DNA from: a virus
Strand: one strand, 5' to 3'
Virus record (IMG/VR): IMGVR_UViG_3300031688_000112
Coordinates: 1 to 26,574 of that record
DNA length: 26,574 nucleotides
The number at the start of each line of letters is the position of its first letter. Position 1 is the stretch's first letter. A program made the translations under genes and the position numbers. The notes beneath the pieces are model-generated. The model saw nothing but the letters and a program-made list of their open reading frames with translations. It was not told the DNA's origin and made no database searches. Positions 22,952-26,574 of the stretch are shown here, one piece after another.

Positions 22952-23374
22952 TTAATAACGGAACCCAAATGGGTTCTCATATGTTAATGCTTCAGGTGTG
23001 TCCTTTGCATCTCTTACTAACCAATAGAAAACTATAAAGTTTAATCCTGGTACTATTAACATTAACTGCCACCAACCACTACGACCTCTGTCGTGTAGTC
23101 TTCTTGCTGTTACTGATATACTTTGAACTACAGTCGCAAGTGTAAATAATGCTACTAACACTCCACTGTCGTTGTTTCCACTAAATGGTTCTAACATACT
23201 AAAGAATGTAAATCCTAGTACAAAGTTATCTGCTAACGCCAGTAGTCCTACTACTATACATGCGTATAGTGTGAAATACCAGTACTCTGGTCTGTCACTT
23301 CTGCCGTCAAAATCTGTTGCTCTTTCGACCAACACCGTTTTCATTGTATCAATGAAATGTTTCATTATATTCAT
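22952..23374 (-). CDS. DUF805 family membrane protein
   Basis: This 140-aa protein shows the DUF805 hallmarks: DGRSDRPEYWYF (residues 23-34), then after two hydrophobic segments (about 35-60 and 70-88) SVTARRLHDRGRSGWWQLML, and a last segment LIVPGLNFIVFYWLV. Three to four membrane helices are expected. The family is common in bacterial inner membranes and its function is unknown. Presence in a phage suggests acquisition from a host and a role at the cytoplasmic membrane during infection. AGGA lies 4 nt before the first ATG. A second ATG three codons later is possible. Its stop codon lies in the ribosome-binding region of the next gene. Confidence 0.85.
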   Translation of the reverse strand: MNIMKHFIDTMKTVLVERATDFDGRSDRPEYWYFTLYACIVVGLLALADNFVLGFTFFSMLEPFSGNNDSGVLVALFTLATVVQSISVTARRLHDRGRSGWWQLMLIVPGLNFIVFYWLVRDAKDTPEALTYENPFGFRY

Positions 23375-23382
23375 ATTTTCCT

Positions 23383-23619
23383 TTATGTTGATATAAAACT
23401 TTCAAGTGAACCACGACTTGCCTTCTCTCTGTTAATCAGTTTTAGTTTCTCTGCCTCAGCAGTCAACTTCTCCTTTAACGGAATAGAAAGTAATCGTTTC
23501 GCACCTTCGGGTTCTACATTATTATTCTCGCACACTCTAAGTATTGCACTCATTATGTCCGTCTTATTACCTACAAGTAATCTTTCTACTTGTTCCGTAA
23601 ACTCTTTTCTACTTATCAT
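23383..23619 (-). CDS. 33: Late-transcription co-activator gp33
   Basis: This 78-aa protein (T4 gp33 is 112 aa; marine homologues are nearer 80) starts MISRKEFTEQVERLLVGNKT and has DIMSAILRVCENNNVEPEGA, then KRLLSIPLKEKLTAEAEKLK, the pattern of the phage late-transcription co-activator family. gp33 binds the RNA polymerase beta flap and connects it to the gp45 sliding clamp, so that the gp55 sigma factor can fire late promoters with TATAAATA boxes. Such boxes occur in front of the tail operons here. It overlaps the preceding acidic gene by 11 nt. The C-terminus (SLESFIST) could be the clamp-binding end. Confidence 0.8.
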   Translation of the reverse strand: MISRKEFTEQVERLLVGNKTDIMSAILRVCENNNVEPEGAKRLLSIPLKEKLTAEAEKLKLINREKASRGSLESFIST

Positions 23620-23917
23620 TTAAGCCACCCATTTCGAAATGATACTCGACATTACCCTTTCTCTCGGAGTAGTAATCTTCATACTTGTCCATGGTCTCTG
23701 CCTCAGTTATTATTTCAAAGATAGCCTCACTCTTAAGTTGGCCATCGTATTCACCTTGAAGTAGTTCTTCGTCTTCATCTAAGCCATCTGACTCAATGTA
23801 CTCTAAAACTTCTTCTTCTGTTATTCCACACTCTGTCAAGTATCCGCCATCGATATGTTTTTCTCTTTTAACATAAACTGTATGGTCTTCTATGACGGTT
23901 AAAATTATATCACTCAT
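23609..23917 (-). CDS. Acidic hypothetical protein upstream of gp33
   Basis: This 102-aa protein is not recognised. It is strongly acidic (for example GITEEEVLEYIESDGLDEDE), with a short beta-like N-terminus (IILTVIEDHTVYVKR) and a C-terminal EYHFEMGGLND. No Cys pair or membrane segment is seen. It overlaps the oxygenase gene by 4 nt (ATGA) and gp33 by 11 nt, so it belongs to the same translated chain. Small acidic phage proteins of this kind sometimes mimic DNA or bind host proteins, but nothing here proves it. Confidence 0.6.
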   Translation of the reverse strand: MSDIILTVIEDHTVYVKREKHIDGGYLTECGITEEEVLEYIESDGLDEDEELLQGEYDGQLKSEAIFEIITEAETMDKYEDYYSERKGNVEYHFEMGGLNDK

Positions 23918-24525
23918 TTGATTTCTCCAAATCTATTTTCTCTGAACCATAAATTAAATGCATACTTCTCGCCTTCTAATACAGGTAGACCTGCATGTTG
24001 CGATAATATTTCTCGTTTATTGGTATCTGGTTCAACATTATACCATATAACGATTGTGCCTCTTTTTGGTTGAACATTGATTCCTAATCTATTGAATCCT
24101 GTTTCACCACCTTTCGGTACATCTCGTAAATAACCTAATACAGTTATTATTCTCTGACCACTTTGGCCCACATATAAATCATTGTGTTCTTCGTCTGATT
24201 CATCAAATGAGTCCCAATGATATTTGTATTCTTGTCCTTCTTTGTAATGTACAACCTGAAATGGTTCTGCATTCTCTAAGGGTATACGAACTGTATCTGA
24301 AATTCTATTTGCAACACCAAGTATAACATCGTTGGTGTGATGTGGCAACCAGGTATTTGAACCTGTTCGACCTGCATGTTTCATGCCCTTGCCGTCTTTG
24401 CTCGCAACATCTGATAACTCTAAAGAGGCAAGTGAATGTTGTAGGATGTGTTCGCATTCATGTTCTGTCATGAAGTCGTGAACGATACTCATCATGTGAG
24501 TATCATTATTGTGGATGTTAATCAT
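23914..24525 (-). CDS. 2OG-Fe(II) oxygenase (prolyl 4-hydroxylase-like)
   Basis: This 203-aa protein has the jelly-roll dioxygenase core: H103-x-D105 in YKYHWDSFDE, the strand RIITVLGYLRDVPKGGETGF, and distal H177 with K187 in SQHAGLPVLEGEKYAFNLWF. These are the iron-binding triad and the 2-oxoglutarate-binding residue of the prolyl 4-hydroxylase group. Similar enzymes are very common in marine T4-like phages. Their substrates (protein residues, nucleic acid or small molecules) are mostly unknown. GRTGSNTWLPHH before the HxD is also typical. It overlaps both neighbours by 4 nt (ATGA) between the nuclease and the acidic gene. Confidence 0.88.
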   Translation of the reverse strand: MINIHNNDTHMMSIVHDFMTEHECEHILQHSLASLELSDVASKDGKGMKHAGRTGSNTWLPHHTNDVILGVANRISDTVRIPLENAEPFQVVHYKEGQEYKYHWDSFDESDEEHNDLYVGQSGQRIITVLGYLRDVPKGGETGFNRLGINVQPKRGTIVIWYNVEPDTNKREILSQHAGLPVLEGEKYAFNLWFRENRFGEIK

Positions 24526-25199
24526 ACGCCGTATAGATTCTTGTATTGTTCTCTTAGTTGAAATAGTTCATCCACATAGTCTTGAGGTTGTGCCTCGAAT
24601 ATCTGGAAGGTATTCATACCCTCTACACCAACTATTGCAACGATGTTGTCAACAGCGTGTCCTGTCATCTCTTCTACCATGATTGCATATGCAGTCATTT
24701 GTATGTACCATGGTTTCGCCATGTATTCTTTTTTAATCTTTGATGATGATTTGAAGTCTATGATAGCTAACTCATTCTCCCATAGCCCTACGCAATCGAC
24801 TCTACCTGCCATTCTCAATTCATTGGAGTAGAGAGGTGCCTCTAAGGCGATAGGTATAATTTCATCTAATACTGGTTGAACTGCCTTGAACATTCCTTCT
24901 TGTAGAATGTTTTCAAAGATTATCTCTTTCTTATCTTGTCTTAGATAGTCTTCTACATGTTGATGAAATTTAGTACCTCTGTTAGTTGCGGCCTTGGTAA
25001 TCTTGTTCGCCTCTTCAGCGCCAACTCGTTCTCGCCACAACTTAATATGTTCTCTATTGAGAATGCCTGTGACTGTGGTGACTGATGGATACTTTATAGT
25101 ACCTTCGCCATCTGTATAGTATCTTTTACCATTCTCGTACATGGTACTAAGTTCTATACTCTCTAATTCATGCAGTTCGCATATCGGTGCTGTGTTCAT
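24522..25199 (-). CDS. PD-(D/E)XK nuclease (RecB/Cas4-like)
   Basis: This 225-aa protein carries a complete RecB-type nuclease centre: RGTKFHQHVEDYL (motif with H79 and H81), GRVDCVG with D135, LAIIDFKSSSK with D148-x-K150, and QMTAY (Q167 to Y171). The N-terminal part has YPSVTTVTGIL and WRERVG, as in phage exonucleases that process DNA ends. It has no Fe-S cysteine set, so it is not a true Cas4. It probably acts in DNA recombination, repair or host DNA breakdown. It lies in the same reading chain as the oxygenase and the FmdB-like gene, with a 3-nt gap on the upstream side. Confidence 0.88.
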   Translation of the reverse strand: MNTAPICELHELESIELSTMYENGKRYYTDGEGTIKYPSVTTVTGILNREHIKLWRERVGAEEANKITKAATNRGTKFHQHVEDYLRQDKKEIIFENILQEGMFKAVQPVLDEIIPIALEAPLYSNELRMAGRVDCVGLWENELAIIDFKSSSKIKKEYMAKPWYIQMTAYAIMVEEMTGHAVDNIVAIVGVEGMNTFQIFEAQPQDYVDELFQLREQYKNLYGV

Positions 25200-25202
25200 A
25201 AT

Positions 25203-25514
25203 TTACTTCCTATTGTTTTGGAGTTTGATGTGTTTACTAACGACTTCTCTAGTCTGAGATTCTTTGACACTCATACCATTATATTTTCTGTCAACATCAC
25301 TTCCTGGATATGCCTTACCTACATTTGATAAGACTTCTTTAAACCCACCATCAATCTTAACTCTATCCCCTGTTCCACCTGTGGTTGGGGGTGCAGTTAA
25401 TATGACTTGTTTTAAGTGTGGGTTGTCTATCTTGAATTGGTCGAGTACTTTATAGGACATGAATCGTTCTTCGATACATCCTGTCTCTGAGTTTTCGAAA
25501 TCGTAACTAGGCAT
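25203..25514 (-). CDS. FmdB-like small phage protein lacking zinc cysteines
   Basis: This 103-aa protein starts MPSYDFENSETGCIEERFMS and continues with LDQFKIDNPHLKQVI and GGFKEVLSNVGKAYPGSDVD. This matches a marine-phage family often labelled FmdB-like: an N-terminal Y-F----TG---E---M pattern, then NPHL, then GFKEVL. True FmdB proteins have CxxC pairs in a zinc ribbon; here only one Cys (residue 13) remains. Its function is unknown, and the name reflects N-terminal resemblance only. It overlaps the 56-aa gene upstream by 8 nt. Confidence 0.65.
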   Translation of the reverse strand: MPSYDFENSETGCIEERFMSYKVLDQFKIDNPHLKQVILTAPPTTGGTGDRVKIDGGFKEVLSNVGKAYPGSDVDRKYNGMSVKESQTREVVSKHIKLQNNRK

Positions 25515-25677
25515 TTAACTGGTCCTCTACAATTTGTTTGACTTTCTTTTCACTGTACCAAAGGCCACTAAACAGTTGTTCTGTTCCGTCTTTCCATTGT
25601 ACATAATATCGTTTGTAACCATAAGGTCTTTCTGAGAAGATTCTAACTTCTCCATAATTCTCTACTAATAATCTCAT
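25507..25677 (-). CDS. 56-aa hypothetical protein
   Basis: This short gene reads MRLLVENYGEVRIFSERPYG then YKRYYVQWKDGTEQLFSGLW and ends in VKQIVEDQLNA. Its ATG overlaps the TGA of the 177-aa gene (ATGA), and its TAG overlaps the start of the FmdB-like gene by 8 nt. It thus exactly fills the gap between two genes with coupled starts and stops, the usual sign of a real gene in this cluster. It is predicted as a small beta-sheet unit followed by a helix. No family is recognised. Confidence 0.7.
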   Translation of the reverse strand: MRLLVENYGEVRIFSERPYGYKRYYVQWKDGTEQLFSGLWYSEKKVKQIVEDQLNA

Positions 25678-26207
25678 AACATAAATTGTGGGACATCTCT
25701 TTTAGTCCACTTCGCAAAATCTTTTTTGTATTCTCTGTAGTATTTATGATACGCATCGATGGCGCTTTCTGATTTGACATCATCTGGCATACACTGTGGT
25801 GGTTCTCGCCACGCACCTAGATTGCAGTTATCTGGTATGTTGTCTAGTAACTGTCTGAGTTTAGTATCTGTCATATGTGTTCTGCCGTAACGGTAAGTAT
25901 ACTCGTCACATAGATTGGTGAACATGTCATATGCATATTGATACTGTATTGCATTTTCACGAACCCATACAGTAGACGGATGATTGATATGAGATGCCTT
26001 GTATAAGATATCTTCTCTGTCATCAAGCATACGCCATCTCTGTAGTCTACGGCCGTTCTTAGACAAACCATAATACGACTCGCCATCTAACATGCGATGA
26101 GCAGTAGATAACATCTGAGCATACTCGATAATCATCTTGACTACATGTTTGTCGCAATGTAGTGTAGCAGATATATCTGGTTCTTTGTCTAAGTAAAATA
26201 AATTCAT
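25674..26207 (-). CDS. Conserved phage protein (HCDKHVVKM family), function unknown
   Basis: This 177-aa protein starts MNLFYLDKEPDISATLHCDK and continues HVVKMIIEYAQMLSTAHRML. The N-terminal -HCDKHVVKM-(I/L)-E--Q-LS-AHR block is widespread in tailed phages of many hosts. The C-terminus has WREPPQCMPDD and a Tyr/Lys-rich helix (YHKYYREYKKDFAKW). Conserved His, Cys, Asp and Lys near the start suggest a metal or catalytic centre, and a nucleic-acid role is often assumed but not shown. It is coupled to both neighbours by 4-nt overlaps. Confidence 0.75.
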   Translation of the reverse strand: MNLFYLDKEPDISATLHCDKHVVKMIIEYAQMLSTAHRMLDGESYYGLSKNGRRLQRWRMLDDREDILYKASHINHPSTVWVRENAIQYQYAYDMFTNLCDEYTYRYGRTHMTDTKLRQLLDNIPDNCNLGAWREPPQCMPDDVKSESAIDAYHKYYREYKKDFAKWTKRDVPQFML

Positions 26208-26482
26208 AATTGTTTAATCTCTTCTAGGTACAGTTCAACTTTTTTCCATGCAAGATAACCTATAACATCTTGTGTGATAGGAGTATGGTAACACAGCTCG
26301 TCATCACTGTCAAGTACCGCAATCTCCCATAGTCCAGATTTGCCACCGTAACTGTAATCATGTTTGACTACACTGGCGCCATAACCGTTCTCGAACTTAT
26401 AGACATGTTGTACACCATCGTTTATATATTTGGTGTCTTGTAAAAAGTCTCTATACTTTCCCCATGAATCTAACATCTCCAT
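26204..26482 (-). CDS. Small conserved phage protein (YGASVV / VIGYL family)
   Basis: This 92-aa protein contains ENGYGASVVKHDYSYGGKSG, then LWEIAVLDSDDELCYHTPIT and QDVIGYLAWKKVELYL. The G-GASV--H--SYG---GLWE-AV---D-ELCY-TPIT-DVIG-L series is found in hypothetical proteins of many phages. A single alpha/beta domain is expected. AGGAG lies 7 nt before the ATG, and the stop overlaps the next gene by 4 nt. No function is known to me. Confidence 0.75.
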   Translation of the reverse strand: MEMLDSWGKYRDFLQDTKYINDGVQHVYKFENGYGASVVKHDYSYGGKSGLWEIAVLDSDDELCYHTPITQDVIGYLAWKKVELYLEEIKQL

Positions 26483-26491
26483 CTTTATCTC

Positions 26492-26574
26492 CTACTTGTA
26501 AAATATGTGTTCATTAATAACTACTGTTTCGTTTAGTGTGCCTGCCCAATACGGATTGACATACACATTATGAT
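26492..26574 (-). CDS. C-terminal end of a hypothetical gene, cut by the window edge
   Basis: A frame open to the right edge ends at TAG 26492-26494. The visible 27 residues are HNVYVNPYWAGTLNETVVIN followed by EHIFYK. It continues the minus-strand cluster and stops 9 nt before the next start. Too little is visible to name it. Confidence 0.5.
   Translation of the reverse strand, partial: HNVYVNPYWAGTLNETVVINEHIFYK

Noticed and set aside
25741-25748. CATAAATA on the minus strand inside the 177-aa gene.
   Set aside because: Mid-gene in the replication/accessory cluster, with no gene start at a sensible distance.
1-26574. tRNA genes, CRISPR arrays, insertion sequences or integrase/attachment sites.
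   Set aside because: No cloverleaf-like sequence, repeated array, transposase or integrase was seen. The gene order is continuous apart from the short gaps described.

Overview
The window is about 26.6 kb of an AT-rich tailed-phage genome of the marine T4-like myovirus group (T4 supercluster). Homologues of T4 gp6, gp25, gp5, gp53, gp48, gp4, gp26, gp32, gp59 and gp33 are recognisable from their protein sequences, and several short boxes match the T4 late promoter TATAAATA. No photosynthesis gene is present. A phage-encoded ribosomal protein bS21, CMP-KDO synthetase, DUF805 protein and 2OG-Fe(II) oxygenase fit a phage of a marine heterotrophic proteobacterium. A pelagiphage HTVC008M-like relative is one possibility, but the host cannot be fixed from this sequence.

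Layout. (1) 1-12405, minus strand: a baseplate operon read right to left: gp48 tube cap, gp53 wedge, a gp27-like hub protein, gp5 hub/spike, a 513-aa helical protein, gp25, gp6, a 163-aa virion-type protein, and a very large structural protein in the gp7 position that runs off the left edge. (2) 12405-12445: a short divergent control region with two late-promoter boxes facing each other. (3) 12443-19772, plus strand: gp4 head-completion nuclease, a HAD phosphatase, a KdsB-type CMP-KDO synthetase, an unknown 290-aa protein, an unknown 207-aa tail-cluster protein, a gp19/gp54-like tube protein, gp26, a 62-aa protein, a two-helix membrane protein and a tape-measure-like protein. (4) 19769-26574, minus strand: a replication, regulation and accessory cluster. 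In transcription order it holds small phage-conserved genes, an FmdB-like protein, a PD-(D/E)XK nuclease, a 2OG oxygenase, an acidic protein, gp33 late co-activator, DUF805, an Sm-like small protein, gp59 helicase loader, a GNGPS-motif Rossmann protein, gp32, an apparently structured RNA region, bS21 and a small basic protein.

The two tail operons supply the baseplate, tube initiation and tape measure. gp33 from the right-hand cluster is expected to help the sliding clamp activate the late promoters in front of those operons. gp32 and gp59 serve replication and recombination. KdsB with the HAD phosphatase could alter the supply of host surface sugar, and bS21 could alter host ribosomes.

The most unusual non-coding signals are a G+C-rich, multi-hairpin stretch of about 120 nt between gp32 and bS21; a strong hairpin upstream of gp32 at the place where T4 keeps its autoregulatory pseudoknot; the face-to-face late promoters at 12.4 kb; and late-promoter boxes only 5-6 nt before start codons.
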